In this document: one piece after another, positions 21,240 to 32,319 of the stretch
How positions within the stretch are numbered: the first letter of the stretch is position 1
How the letters are laid out: each line of letters begins with the position of its first letter
NCBI GenBank assembly: GCA_009760855.2
Contig: WPIO01000004.1
Span: 10,171,501-10,220,000 of the forward strand
DNA from: Cristatella mucedo
Lineage: Eukaryota > Bryozoa > Phylactolaemata > Cristatellidae
DNA length: 48,500 nucleotides
Direction of reading: 5' to 3'
Notes under the pieces: generated by a model
The model's database searches: none
What the model was told of the DNA's origin: nothing
The model's input: only the letters and a program-made list of their open reading frames with translations
Position numbers and translations under genes: made by a program

Positions 21240-21640
21240 GCAGTAAATATTGCCAGCTAAGCAGGAGACAACACAATGGCCGTACAAGCTCGTAGACCGT
21301 TCTGTTAGTCTTCACACGATTCGAGCACGAATGTGAAGCATTTGTCGTTGCCTGTCGGGCAAAGCCCAGTGGCTGTTGGACTCGGCAAGCAAGCGGTCAT
21401 GTCCGATCGCCCACTCTGCCAGCCAGGTCTGCTCGGGTCCTCCGAGGCTCATCGGCCCTGGGACTAGCCCGACGCCAGCTTCACCCCCCCCCCTACGACC
21501 GCCAGTGCCACCCACCGTAGCTGCCAACCGTATGTGCACCTGACCACAGCATTCTCAAGCTCGTGAGTCTTTAGCGTGTGTGTCATTTCAGAGCAGCCTT
21601 CGAAAAGCACAGCTGCTACCAGCCGGCTCATAGAAGCCCT
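21240..21640. other. no gene recognised
   Basis: A short minus frame (about 21312-21539) contains GVGLVPGPMSLGGPEQ. I considered it as a second exon for the ubiquitin-like candidate but could not support it. Confidence 0.3.
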
Positions 21641-22230
21641 CGAACCCTAGTAACGAACTGGGGATTACAGAGGGCGCGGCTTAGAGGCACAGCCTTTAAT
21701 ATTAGTCCAGTTAACCTAGCCGCCAGTCCATTGACGTCAACCGGGGCGAGATATCAGCCGCAGCCCGAATGGCTGCGTTCGCGCTGCCGGCTAGCAAAAG
21801 CTGCCCCACCCCGTGGGGGCGCACCGGCGTGCGAAGCATCTACAGCCATCCTCTCGGAACGAAGCCCGTGCGACTGCCCTGGGAAGAGAGGCCAGGCCAC
21901 TCCTAGGCGGAGGCGCGGCGGTGGCAGTGGCGGCAGCAAGCCGTCGGCGCAGCCTACGCTATGCCAGCCGAGCTGGAGTCCCGAAGGCTGGGTGGGGAAT
22001 AGGAAGGAATGGGCAGGCAACAGCAACTGCACTGCAGGTGAATCTCACCGTCGGCCCCGGCGGCCCCGTGGCGGCGGGAGTGCCGGCCGAGCTCCGAAAT
22101 TCCAACCGCGTCAAACCAGCCACAACGTAGGCGGGAGACGGCGGCTGAGGCGGCGGCGGCAGCGAGGACGCTCTCGAACACAGCCAGCCACCGCTGCCAA
22201 CGGCAGACAACGTTGGCATCGATAGCCTCC

Positions 22231-22613
<383 letters not shown>

Positions 22614-22653
22614 GTGCGTGCGCGCGCACGCAGTGTAAGCTGAGCCGCCATAC

Positions 22654-22829
22654 CGGTCGCGATGTAGAAGCACGATCCTACTAGCCGGAATGCCGAACCT
22701 CGCGGCGAGCGCCGTCTTCAGGGCGCCCACGCCGGCGCACCCGCTGGCAAGTAGCGACACGCGGGCGCCCGCACCGAGGCAGACGTCCACGCTGACGGTG
22801 CCGCGCGGTGACGAGCAATCGCAGCTCAT
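22654..22829 (-). CDS. candidate first coding exon of a ubiquitin-like (midnolin-like) protein
   Basis: The chosen start is the ATG at 22829-22827, with G at -3. It gives 58 complete codons, then a possible splice donor CCG|GTATGG (exon end 22654). The peptide begins MSCDC and has the rhythm of a ubiquitin fold: beta strand (SVDVCLGAG), strand (RVSLLASG), helix (VGALKTALAARFGIP) and strand (RIVLLHRD). From memory it lines up without gaps with the ubiquitin-like domain of midnolin, notably the LLH-x-D end. Midnolin carries nuclear proteins to the proteasome without ubiquitylation. The CpG-rich surroundings fit a promoter-proximal exon. An upstream in-frame Met at 22982 exists but its peptide is Arg-rich and unlikely. 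No further exon was found, and another ubiquitin-like family is possible. Confidence 0.4.
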
Positions 22830-24239
22830 TGCGCGGAGGTGGGCGGCGGCGGGCCAGCGGCGGCGAGGCAGAGGCGGCCGAGCGGAGCGCGCCTCCTCAG
22901 CTCGAGAAATGCGTCCGCAGTAGCTGAGGCGGCGGCGACAGCAGCAGCGTGCTCGCTTCAAAACAATTCGTTCTCTGGCCAATCGTAGCGGCCGCTAGGG
23001 GGCGGGCCTCACCCGGAGAACAATCAGCCTGTTTACAATAACACCTGGGCGAGGAGGGCCGAACCGCCCACGCCGCCTCGCTCCCCTGCCGATGGGCCCC
23101 GGCCCCGAGCGGCTGACCCGCCAGTGCCGACGGTCGCCAGGTCAGCATCTGCTACGACGCGACCGCTCGGCGACCGCTCGGCGACCGCCTGGTCGTCGCT
23201 GCCTGGCTTCAAGGTCGGGAGACGCCTATCGGGTCGACCGCGCCGCCGAGTCTGCTGTCCTCGGACGGATGCGGCCTCACGCACGCTAGCGGTCCGCCGA
23301 GAATCCGCTCGCGATTCCGCAGCCGCCGCAACCGTCGCCGCCGCCTCCGCGCTCCGCGGCGCCGACCAGCGCGGCCGCGCGGTCGTCCCGAGCGCGGCAG
23401 CAGTGCGGGTGGGCGGATAACAAGAGTATCGGCTTGTTGTTTCTTGCTTTGGCTTCGGCTTCTGCACGAACGGCGGGCGTGCGAGCGCGCGAGCGTGCGG
23501 GCGGGCGTGCGGGCGTGCGGGCGATCGAATCAATTTTCCCAGTTTAGGGCCACTCCGCCCCGCCTAGCAATCGAAGGCGGCTCGCCTGCGGCAATGCGGC
23601 CTGGCTTCCTTTTTTTCCGAAATGGCAGATAACTACACCGCCGTACGGCCTCAGCGGCTCCGCGGAAGCACGGCGCGGCTGGCGCACCACCGGCCGGTCA
23701 GGGAGGGCGCGTCTCCGCGCGACTCGAGTAGAGCAGCCAGCCAGCCCCTCTCCTCCTACGTGAAAGTGGCCGCAGCTCGCTACCGCAAAGCGAGCAGTCA
23801 TCCGGGTGTCGGCGGCGGCGGGCCGGGCAGTGGACCCGAATGGCTGCGCGGCGCTCGAGGGGAAACGGCTGCCCGGTCAGTCGGCCAGCGCACGCTCCTG
23901 CGACGCGAGCCGCCTGCCGAGTCCAGCGGGCCGACGCGACGTCGCGGAGGGCGCTGCGCATCCGACGACGGCACGGGCGGCTCGGGTGGCGTTCGCCGGA
24001 AGGGCGGTCGGTGGTCGCCGGAAAAAGTATCCGCTCGGTTGAAACCGCCCGCCCGCCCGAGTACGAACCGCATTCGTAAAATACTAATAGCACGCTCGCA
24101 TGGCGCGCCGCGAGAACTGACTCTCTTTCTAGTCTCTTTCCACATGCAGAAGAGCGAACGCGTCGATTGCTTGGTGACGATTAGCAAAGTTTGAGCACGC
24201 TCGCGCGCGTGCAATGGACGACTGGCGAGGAAGGAAGGA

Positions 24240-24650
24240 GAAAGTCCTACGGGGATCAAGTTAGCTTCCTTTTTGATGTCGTCATAGCGTGGGGATGTCG
24301 CGACGTGAGTCGGCAACGCATTCCAGGTTTTGGAAGCAGGCAATGCTGGAGATAAGACATCCAAAGGATCGTAGGTTTGTTAGATGCTCAGCTGCACGAC
24401 TTGAGCACGGAGAGTACGGACATGGACCGTACGCTGTCGAAGGAGGGCTGACGCGAAAATATTTCCGATAGAAGGTCGCGACAAGAGAACGTTGGACCCT
24501 AAAAGTGAGTGACGTAGCTTTAAAGTGGACACGCTATTTGATGAGGCGCCAGTGCAGACTAATGAAAAGCGGTGCAATGCGGCAGTTGCGACACTTATAG
24601 CAGTAAGCCTGGTTACTGAGTTCTGCACAGCCCGTAAGCGTCCTACTACA
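24240..24650 (-). mobile_element. LINE C: L2-like 3' coding fragment
   Basis: On minus the segments LHRFSLVCTGA, then LKLRHSLLG, then ASKTWNALPTHV correspond to the last part of an L2/CR1 protein (LHWLPI..., LSLTFRSL..., KAWNSLPT). It differs enough from A and B to be treated as a third lineage. It interrupts the CpG-rich zone. Frames are broken. Confidence 0.6.
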
Positions 24651-24738
24651 CAAGTCGGAAGCCGCGCTACTGCATACGTAATTACTACGTAGGTATTTAC
24701 TACGTAAGCGTCCTCCTACATAAGCCGGAGTGCGCGTA
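24637..24738 (+). repeat. diverged direct repeat, about 33 bp, 2 copies
   Basis: CGTAAGCGTCCTACTACACA (from about 24638) recurs as CGTAAGCGTCCTCCTACATA (from about 24704), with TACGTA palindromes between. Confidence 0.7.
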
Positions 24739-24899
24739 AGCAGTGAGTCGATGCAGACGCCTAGACGCCATCTCATAAATGCACTGACTAGCTGTACGGA
24801 GTGTGAGATCCTCGTCTGACTGAGCGAGAGCGAACTTTAGCGACGCTGCAGAGCTAACAAAAAAGTGGATTGAACTGTTGGCTTGATTTTTTACGCTCT

Positions 24900-25640
24900 G
24901 ATACGCTCAAGACGGTTTGTCGTCGCGACGAGGCGGGCGCTCGAGGACCGACCGCCGCGGGGCGTTCGCGCGCCTGAAGGAACACTGCCGCCCCCGTGCG
25001 CCGCAGCCGCTACATCTTTGCGATTTCAATGCGCCAACGCAGTGCTCAGTCCTGGGCGAGTTGAAGTCGATGAGGTGGTGTCAGCGAACCGCCGCCGCCG
25101 CCGCTGCCGACGCCGCCGCAAAGAGCTGCTCCGGCAACGCGCCACCGCCGTTTTCCGCTCGGTGGACGCGCGCGCGAGGTAGACGGGCGATCGCGGGCAG
25201 TCGGCGGGTAATCGGCGTGGCCGGCTCGGTGACGCGCGAGCGCGCGCGCGCGCGCGAGACACTCCTCCGCACGCCCCGACGGAAGGGGGCGGCCGGAAGG
25301 AAGCGGCGGGAAGGGGACGATCTTCTTCTTCTTGCGCTGCTGTTTCGATCGTCGGCTGCACCGGTGTGGAGCTCCGCGCCGCGGCAGCGGGTGGCGGGAA
25401 ACTCGATGGCTTCAAATTCCTCCCATCCTTCCGCAATCGCGTTTAGCAGCGCACGCAGCCGCGAAGGCGCGTCTCGCCCGCGGCGGCGGGCGGGTACGCT
25501 CGCGAGCCAGCGCGCGAGCGCTGGCTGCAGCCGGACGAGCCGGTGGCCTTCCGACGAGGCGACGCCATTCGTTCAATCTTCGCCGCCGTGGCAAGCCGTG
25601 CGAGCGTATCCCTGCGAGTTAGCGGAGCTGCTGCTGCTTG
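24900..25640. promoter_or_regulatory. second CpG-rich block
   Basis: Dense CpG and GC-rich text, including a CGCGCGCG run at 25236-25256. The 290-codon plus frame at 24917-25786 is Arg/Ala/Ser-rich with no recognisable domain. I treat it as a composition artefact, although a first exon cannot be excluded. Confidence 0.35.
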
Positions 25641-25883
25641 AGATTTTTAATCAAGGAAAATTGCATAGACTGTGCGCAGGTTTGATCGCTCTTTCTTTCG
25701 GCGCAAAAATAGCTGCCAGATTTAGGCCGCTGACTATCGGAGTCGGGTCATTCACAGTGAGCAAACCGTTCGGTAAATGCAGCTGAAATAACTGCCATCG
25801 ACCTCGACGGCAGTGCACTCTAAAAAAAAGAGATAAATTAACTTGCCATCTTATCATAAAGACACTCCTTCGATTTATGCAGC

Positions 25884-26263
<380 letters not shown>

Positions 26264-26890
26264 AAGGTGGGACTGAAAAGACTTCGCTCGGATCGGCGCT
26301 CTTTCAGCGTGCACATCCAGGTTTATAAGACAGGGTCAAGCAAATATTTTTTGATCTGCTAAAGAGCTGACCCTTTTGAGATAGGTCCGAAGGGGCGTGC
26401 TGGAGGCGGCGAGCCTTCGGAGCTTCGAAGCCTCCGCCTCTCTCCGAATTGGAGGAATGGAACCCGTTTCTTTAGCTGCGTCGCAACAAAGGTTCGCGGG
26501 CGGCGGCGCGCTTCCCGGCAAGAAACTTCAGGCTCTCGCGAAATGTCCAGTGAGTAAGAGCAAAATTTTGAATTGACGACTAAATTGACTAAATAAAATT
26601 AAGAGCTATCAATTGCAGCTAGTTTTTAGAGGGGGCTAGGCTGCTATGCCGGGCGAGTTTCGAAGGAAATGCGTTCATCTTGTGTTCCCCCTCCTCCACG
26701 ACTGAAGCATAGGTAGGCACCATTGGCAACATAAAAAAAAATATGGCCACACCTATGGTAGAGACCGGCGATAAATAGTCGGGTGCCTTGTTAGAGCCAA
26801 TCCGCAAGCTGCACTAATGATGAACACGAAGTGTCTCTCAGATACGTCTGGCTGCAACCGCTCGAGCCCGTTCGAACGCGGACGTGATGG
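26264..26890. other. no gene recognised
   Basis: Includes an imperfect hairpin near 26404-26440 (GGAGGCGGCGAGCC with GCCTCCGCCTC). Nothing coding is supported. Confidence 0.35.
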
Positions 26891-26892
26891 TG

Positions 26893-27010
26893 CGGACATG
26901 GCGGAAGAACGGGCGTGGCGGAAGGACGGACATGGTGGAAGGTACGGTGGAAGGTACATGGTGGAAGGTACATGGTGGAAGGTACATGGCTGAAGGACAG
27001 ACATGGCGGA
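26893..27010 (+). repeat. 15-bp minisatellite (GGTACATGGTGGAAG-like)
   Basis: Units of GGTACATGGTGGAAG are perfect at 26950-26990 and drift to GACATGGCGGAAG at both edges. It lies directly next to the duplicated gypsy segment and is read through by its open frame. Confidence 0.85.
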
Positions 27011-27050
27011 AGCGCGCCGGGTGCCCCACCCTGTGCGAGAGCGCTTGCTT

Positions 27051-27542
27051 GGTATAAGTGGTTTATGGTCAGTACGAAGCTCGAAAGAAGGCAGACCAAT
27101 AAGGAACTGACTGAACTTCTCGCACGCCCACACCACCGCAAAGCACTCTTTTTCGATCTGAGCGTATCGCGTTTCGGCACCTGACAACGTGCGGGATGCA
27201 AATGCGACAGGTTGCACATCTTGCTCTCCCGATCCATCGCACTGCAGCATAACGGCACCTAGACCATAGCCACTGGCATCGACAGTGACAATCACCGACT
27301 TTTTTGGGTCAAAATAAGCCAACACTGGTGCCTTTGTTAAAAGCAACTTTGCTTCCCGGAATGCTTTTTTCCGGCTATGCCCCCAGTACCATACTGAGTC
27401 AGACGAGAGGAGGTCATTTAGTGGTTTTGAGACCGTGGCCAGATTCGGCACAAATCGGCCGAGGTAGTTCATCATACCAAGGCATCTATTTAGCTCGGCT
27501 ATGTTTGTTGGATCAGGGAGGTTGAGGATGGCTTCTATTTTG
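27051..27542 (-). mobile_element. extra copy of gypsy RT/RNase H segment
   Basis: These 492 bases repeat 29163-29654 in the same orientation with a single mismatch (27141 A against 29253 G, changing a Leu to Phe in a KEC-x-AVVWA segment). On one side it joins the truncated LTR, on the other the minisatellite. It covers the end of the RT connection domain and most of RNase H including DASGYGLGAV and RTDHKPL. A 275-codon frame (26753-27577) starts in LTR sequence and reads in pol frame through it; I doubt it is functional. Confidence 0.95.
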
Positions 27543-27615
27543 ACGCACTGTGAGCGAGGCCTCTCCTGATTGGTCACGTTGTTGTGGCTCCGCGCCCGAT
27601 AGCTCTGTGATCACA
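27543..27615 (-). mobile_element. gypsy 3' LTR, truncated to about 74 bases
   Basis: Starts on minus with TGTGATCACAGAG right after a polypurine tract, as an LTR should. It contains CCAATCAGG (27573-27581), a CCAAT-type promoter motif. After about 74 bases it changes abruptly into the duplicated RT segment, so the rest of the LTR is lost. Confidence 0.75.
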
Positions 27616-27629
27616 CCTTCCCCTCCAAA
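27616..27629 (-). promoter_or_regulatory. gypsy polypurine tract
   Basis: Minus-strand TTGGAGGGGAAGG immediately upstream of the LTR start. It is the usual primer site for second-strand synthesis. Confidence 0.75.
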
Positions 27630-27646
27630 TAGGAACTGTCTCATTT

Positions 27647-29989
27647 TCAAAGATCTAGCCTTCGGACTGGCTTTACCAGCCTGCCAGACCTTGTTGTCGT
27701 TTGACCTTGAGAGGTGTGCATCTCATCGGCAATACTTGGAGACTGATCTTGAACTGCAGGTGTATGTTTCGGTAGATGTAGGGAACTGCCCGAGTATTTG
27801 CTGTTGGTGACCTGTGGATCGGTGTCAATCGGTCGAAGATGCCTTCTGTTCTGCCGAAGAGTGCTGCCATTGTCAGTCTGCACGACAAACGACCGAGGTA
27901 TACTTGCTTGAGCTGTCACCGTTGCATGTGTGCTCCAGCTATTTTCACCATTAGTCCGAACTAATACCGGTTGGCCGGATTGAAGAGGTGGAAGTGGGCG
28001 AGCAGAATGATGGCGATCGTGGTAGTGCTGTTGAAGCTCTTTTGCACGGTCTTCGTTGAGTTGCACCTTTTCCTTTGCAGGCCATTGTGGTTCGACATGC
28101 CGAGGGAGCACTGGCAACGTCGTCCTAATCTGCCGTCCCATGATCAGTTGTGCCGGGCTGAAGCCTGTAGAGGTGCATGGCGTCGACCTCTGTATCATTA
28201 ATGCGAGGCACGGATCAGGCTGCATCACAATAGATTTGGCAGTTCGTACCGCTCTTTCCACTTCTCCGTTCGCTTGTGGAAAATGTGGGCTGGTCGTAAC
28301 ATGTTTGAACCCATATCGTCTCGCGAAATCACCGAATTCGTGAGATAAAAATTGTGGACCATTGTCAGACTGCAACGACTCTAGTATGCCCCAGCGAGCA
28401 AATATGGTCTGCAGTTCGGCCACAACTTCTTTGGTCGTCGATTTAGATAATGGAGTGATTTCCATATATCTGGAGTAAAAGTCGATCACAATCAGGTGCT
28501 GTCGTCCCTCGTGTTCGAAGAGATCGGTAGCGACTTGTTGCCAAGGAACACTGGGCAACGGTGTAGGGATGAGTGGCTCATGTAGTTGTCTCCTCTGGTT
28601 CTTTTGACAGAAGCTGCAAGAATCGGCAAATGTCTTAACGCCTTGGTTAATTCCTAGCCAGTATACACATGACCTTGCTCGGTCCCCACATTTGGTCACC
28701 CCCTGGTGGCCGTCGTGGATCCGCTCCAACAGAAAAGCCTGAAGGCTTTGAGGGATATGTATGCGATCGTCATACCGTAGTAATCCATTTGACACAGAAA
28801 GATGGCTACTTATGGTGAAGTACTTCCGCAAGGTTTCCAATAGGCCCTGGCTCAATTTAGGCCACCCTGACAGCGTATATTTTATGACAGCCTGTAGCTC
28901 ACTGTCGTCAGCAGTAGCCTGCCTTACTTCGCTCAAGCGAGCTACTGAAAGCGATATAGAAACAACTGTGTCTACGTAGAGTTGAACGGCCTCGGCTTGG
29001 TCGTGTTCCTCACTCCCACACAGTGGTGCTCTTGACAACGTATCAGCTAACACAAGGATATTCCCAGGCACATACACGGCCTGAGAGTTAAAACGCATCA
29101 TTCGCATCAATCGGCGTTGGCATCTAACCGGAACCTGGTCGAGATCCTTAGTCATAAGCAACGGTATAAGTGGTTTATGGTCAGTACGAAGCTCGAAAGA
29201 AGGCAGACCAATAAGGAACTGACTGAACTTCTCGCACGCCCACACCACCGCAAGGCACTCTTTTTCGATCTGAGCGTATCGCGTTTCGGCACCTGACAAC
29301 GTGCGGGATGCAAATGCGACAGGTTGCACATCTTGCTCTCCCGATCCATCGCACTGCAGCATAACGGCACCTAGACCATAGCCACTGGCATCGACAGTGA
29401 CAATCACCGACTTTTTTGGGTCAAAATAAGCCAACACTGGTGCCTTTGTTAAAAGCAACTTTGCTTCCCGGAATGCTTTTTTCCGGCTATGCCCCCAGTA
29501 CCATACTGAGTCAGACGAGAGGAGGTCATTTAGTGGTTTTGAGACCGTGGCCAGATTCGGCACAAATCGGCCGAGGTAGTTCATCATACCAAGGCATCTA
29601 TTTAGCTCGGCTATGTTTGTTGGATCAGGGAGGTTGAGGATGGCTTCTATTTTGTCGTCTGATGGCCGGACGCCGCTGGCATCAATAACATGCCCTAAGA
29701 ACGTCAAAGTTGGCTGGCGGAATATATATTTGTCTCTATTCAACTTTAGGCCCGACTTTGAAATTTTGGACATAACACAACGCAATCTATCGTCATGCTC
29801 AGCCGCCGTGGATCCATAAATCAAAACATAGTCCATATAAATGGTTACACCTTCGATCTCACCCAAGAGGTCATGCATCAGTCGCTGAAAGATCTCCGGC
29901 GCGCTAGATATGCCAAAGGGCAGCCGGCGAAAACAAAGACGTCCACACGGTGTTATAAACGTCGTTAAGCGAGTGCTCTCGTGGGACAA
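27647..29989 (-). pseudogene. gypsy pol: RT (part), RNase H, integrase
   Basis: A 780-codon open frame. RT: FGISSAPEIFQRLM (25-38) and catalytic block YMDYVLIYG (51-59), where the second Asp is replaced by Tyr (codon 29828-29830), which should abolish polymerisation. RNase H: Asp200 in VTVDASGYGLGA, Glu242, Asp270 in RTDHKPL. Integrase zinc finger His425, His428, Cys458, Cys461; catalytic triad Asp489, Asp542 (SDNGPQF) and Glu578 (NGEVE); a PRSFVV...RRHLRP segment near the C-terminus as in chromodomain-free gypsy integrases. The first RT blocks lie in another frame upstream (29965-30411). The long intact frame suggests a fairly recent insertion. The start Met is simply the first in frame. Confidence 0.9.
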
Positions 29990-30411
29990 CGGAATAGCCC
30001 AAAATCCGCTAGAGAGTCCAACTTTGAGAACATTCTAGCACCAACAAGCTGAGGCAAAATCTCATCAAGCGTAGGTAGCACGTACCTTTCACGAACCACT
30101 GCTTGATTTAAGCGCTTCAAGTCGACACGAAGGCGCACTTTGCCGTTGGACTTCAGGACCGGTACGATTGGGGAGCACCACTCGGTTGGCTCCGATACAC
30201 GTTCCACGATGCCGTTCTTCTCCATTCGAAGAAGTTCGTCCTTTACCAAAGGGAACAGCGGTCTGGGTATGCGGCGGGCTGTATGTACGCAGTATGGTTC
30301 CACATCAAGTTTGAGACGAATTTTCACCGGCTGGCATCGCATCAATCCGGTCTCTCCAAATACCGGGTATCGAAGAATAGTCTCCTCTACGCTGAGTTTA
30401 ATCAGTCCCAT
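29965..30411 (-). pseudogene. gypsy pol: RT N-terminal part
   Basis: Encodes the fingers and the first catalytic block: MEKNGIVERVSEPTEWCSPI, then KVRLRVDLKRLNQ, then FSKLDS, where the first catalytic Asp lies in LD. After that Asp the frame goes wrong (DFGLFRCPT) and the expected GFWAIPL sequence continues in the neighbouring frame used by 27647-29989. A one- or two-base indel near 30005-30020 explains this. Confidence 0.85.
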
Positions 30412-30652
30412 GCACAGAGAAGCTTGTCGGCTGAGGAGATTATTTCTTGCTCCAGCGACTACGTAGACTGGCAGAAGATAAATCGTTCCTTTCCGCTTAA
30501 CCTCGCTTTGAAGGTACCCTTACAAGCCAGGCGGTTGCCGACGTTGTCTAATTTTGCTGCTGTAGGCTCGAGGCGAGGAGGTCGTAGCAGTCGACCATAC
30601 GTGTCTTCCGTAATAACGGTTACGTCAGCGCCACTATTTTAAACGGAACGGT
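30411..30652 (-). pseudogene. gypsy protease, active site damaged
   Basis: The SGADVTVI segment of a retroviral-type aspartic protease lies at about 30612-30635, but the Asp that should precede it is missing and the gag frame runs off into a stop at 30620. A short deletion within a TAG repeat would account for both losses. The C-terminal part (PVYVVAGARNNLL) is in yet another frame, so a second indel lies near 30475. The enzyme would be a homodimer that cuts Gag-Pol; here it cannot be made intact. Confidence 0.75.
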
Positions 30653-31597
30653 TATTCCATACCCGAACCAATCCACTTGCCAGGGTGATGATGCCCTTGC
30701 CGACTGGCACTCCACCGCTACAGGCTTTGTAACGGTATCCACGGTGTAGTTCTCACCATCGGATTCAGCCGCGATCTCTCTTATTTTAGCGGCGGGTTTT
30801 ATGCGTGATTTGCACCGCACTGCATAGTGGCCCAACTTCTCACAGGTATTGCAATGGCGGTCTCTCGCTGGGCAGTGTCCAGAAGTGTGAGCCGAGTTAC
30901 AGTTCCGGCAGCTGTTTGCTTCTTTTACGTCATAGAAAGGCTTAACTTTCCTACTGTCTGTGCGGCTGCTAGGCTCTAAGAAGCAGAGCCCAGGACAGTC
31001 GACGGACTGTGGTCGCCGACGAACCTCAGAGACATCTGGAACCGGGTGCTGCAGACTTAGCTGTGATTTTACCGTCTCCGTCTGACGCGCTTTTTGTACT
31101 GCCACAGTTAACGTAAGGTCGGGGATTAGTTGCAGGGCTTCTGAAAGTTTAAGGTTGGACAAGCCCACAACCAAGCGATCTCGGACCAACTCATCTTTCA
31201 TCTCGCCGTATGCGCAGTGCGAAGCTAAATCAAGTAGCGCGCGTATGAATGCCTTGGTAGATTCCTCCGGATGTTGACAGCGGCGGTTGAACATAGCCCG
31301 ATCGTAGATAATATTCCTTCGAGGTATGAAATAATTATCAAAATTGCCCAAGATGGGGGAGAGATCCAACGTCTTCACTTGGTCGACCTCATAGGTAAAG
31401 GTGTCGAAAATCGTTTCAGCTTGCGCCCCAATAGCGTACAAGAGTGTACTTATCTGTACGTCCTGCTTCTCCTCCACCGTCAACTTCGCTGCCGTCACAT
31501 AATGGCGAAAACAATTTCTCCAAGCCGTCCATAACGCCGGCTCATCAAATGTGAATTCCGCTGGAGGGTTACACTTGGCCATCTCTTTGATTTTCAT
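30653..31597 (-). pseudogene. gypsy gag
   Basis: About 315 codons from the Met at 31597, the first in-frame ATG after the primer-binding site (31582 is an alternative). The central part has the retrotransposon gag fold features (FTFDEPALWTAWRNCFRHYV, then a region with FNRRCQHPEESTKAFIRAL). The C-terminal part has a CxxC-type knuckle (CRNC...HC) and a clear CCHC knuckle (CNTCEKLGHYAVRC). It should assemble particles and bind the element's RNA. The frame is open until the protease junction, so gag itself appears intact. In many relatives gag continues directly into protease. Confidence 0.85.
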
Positions 31598-31612
31598 GGC
31601 GAAACTCCATAA

Positions 31613-31629
31613 TCCCACCGCTGCCACCA
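31613..31629 (-). promoter_or_regulatory. gypsy primer-binding site
   Basis: Minus-strand TGGTGGCAGCGGTGGG follows directly after the LTR end (..GCTACA). A TGG start is typical for a site that pairs with a tRNA 3' end (CCA). The tRNA species is not determined. Confidence 0.65.
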
Positions 31630-32165
31630 TGTAGCTCGACACTTATTCGCTGGACCTTCACGCAGAACCACAGGGGAGACTATCCCTCAGACTGTGCAAG
31701 GACTCGCAGGACTTACGCAAACGGAATCTGCCCTCGCCGACTCGCCGCTGGCGGAGCGTCTCTCGGCGTGCTCGGAAAAAAGGAGCTCGCTGAGAGCTCG
31801 CTCTGCGCAGACGCTCGCGCCGCTTCTCGCAAGAGGAGACGACTATTAAGTGGAGCCGTGCCGTTTTCTAGTGGGCGACGCGCAGGCGGCGAGCGAAGTA
31901 CGGCTAGGGCTGCCGCCGTACCGTTTGAGACCGTACCGATGCGGAGTAGAAACGCTGCTCCGTCAAATGGCTTGCGTGAGCCGGCGCGCAGAGCGCGCGA
32001 ACGCGTCCGCGCGACGAGTACAACGATCGAGCGAGAGCGACGCAAGAGACGAGCTGCAACGCTCAGAGAGCTGCGTACGAGAAAGCAAGTCGGATGAGAC
32101 TTCGCTGCTACCGTCAGTTCCTGATTGGCACGAGCCTGCTCACACAAGCCCACACGCACACGCGC
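31630..32165 (-). mobile_element. gypsy 5' LTR (left boundary uncertain)
   Basis: On minus it ends ...GCTACA before the primer-binding site. A CCAATCAGGA motif at 32119-32128 resembles that of the 3' LTR stub and lies at about the right distance from the expected start, which would fall in the CA/CG repeat at 32150-32211. Between them the sequence is GC-rich. No overlap with the stub beyond this motif is long enough to measure LTR identity. Confidence 0.5.
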
Positions 32166-32170
32166 GTGCG

Positions 32171-32211
<41 letters not shown>
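32150..32211 (+). repeat. (CG)n-(CA)n microsatellite
   Basis: CGCGCG text followed by about 18 CA units. Confidence 0.95.
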
Positions 32212-32213
<2 letters not shown>

Positions 32214-32319
32214 CCACACTCGCACACACGCAGACATTTTGGCGCCATCCGCGCGCAAGAATGCACATTCAAGCGGTTCTTCAGTTTACCAATGTATGGC
32301 GTGTCCGCGATTAGAGAAC

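Larger units (their letters stand above)
27543..32165 (-). mobile_element. Ty3/gypsy LTR retrotransposon, degraded (Mag-like)
   Basis: Order on minus: 5' LTR, primer-binding site, gag with zinc knuckles, protease, RT, RNase H, integrase, polypurine tract and LTR stub. This protease-RT-RNaseH-integrase order defines Ty3/gypsy. The gag knuckle pattern suggests the Mag group (from memory). No envelope frame is present between integrase and LTR. Defects: protease active site lost with a frame change, a second protease frame change, an RT frame change near 30010, and YMDY instead of YMDD in the RT. The left end of the 5' LTR is lost in a (CA)n/(CG)n tract. Confidence 0.92.

Noticed and set aside
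21312-21539. Possible second exon of the midnolin-like candidate (GVGLVPGPMSLGGPEQ)
   Set aside because: A few residues recall midnolin's LVP...MS...PEQ, but spacing is wrong and nothing before or after agrees.
24917-25786. 290-codon plus frame in the second CpG-rich block
   Set aside because: Arg/Ala/Ser-rich, overlapped by frames on the other strand, no domain. Long frames are expected by chance at this GC content.
30640-30652. TTTAAAA heptamer at the gag-protease junction as a programmed frameshift site
   Set aside because: The gag frame reads it as TTT AAA A rather than T TTA AAA, and the missing catalytic Asp is better explained by a short deletion.
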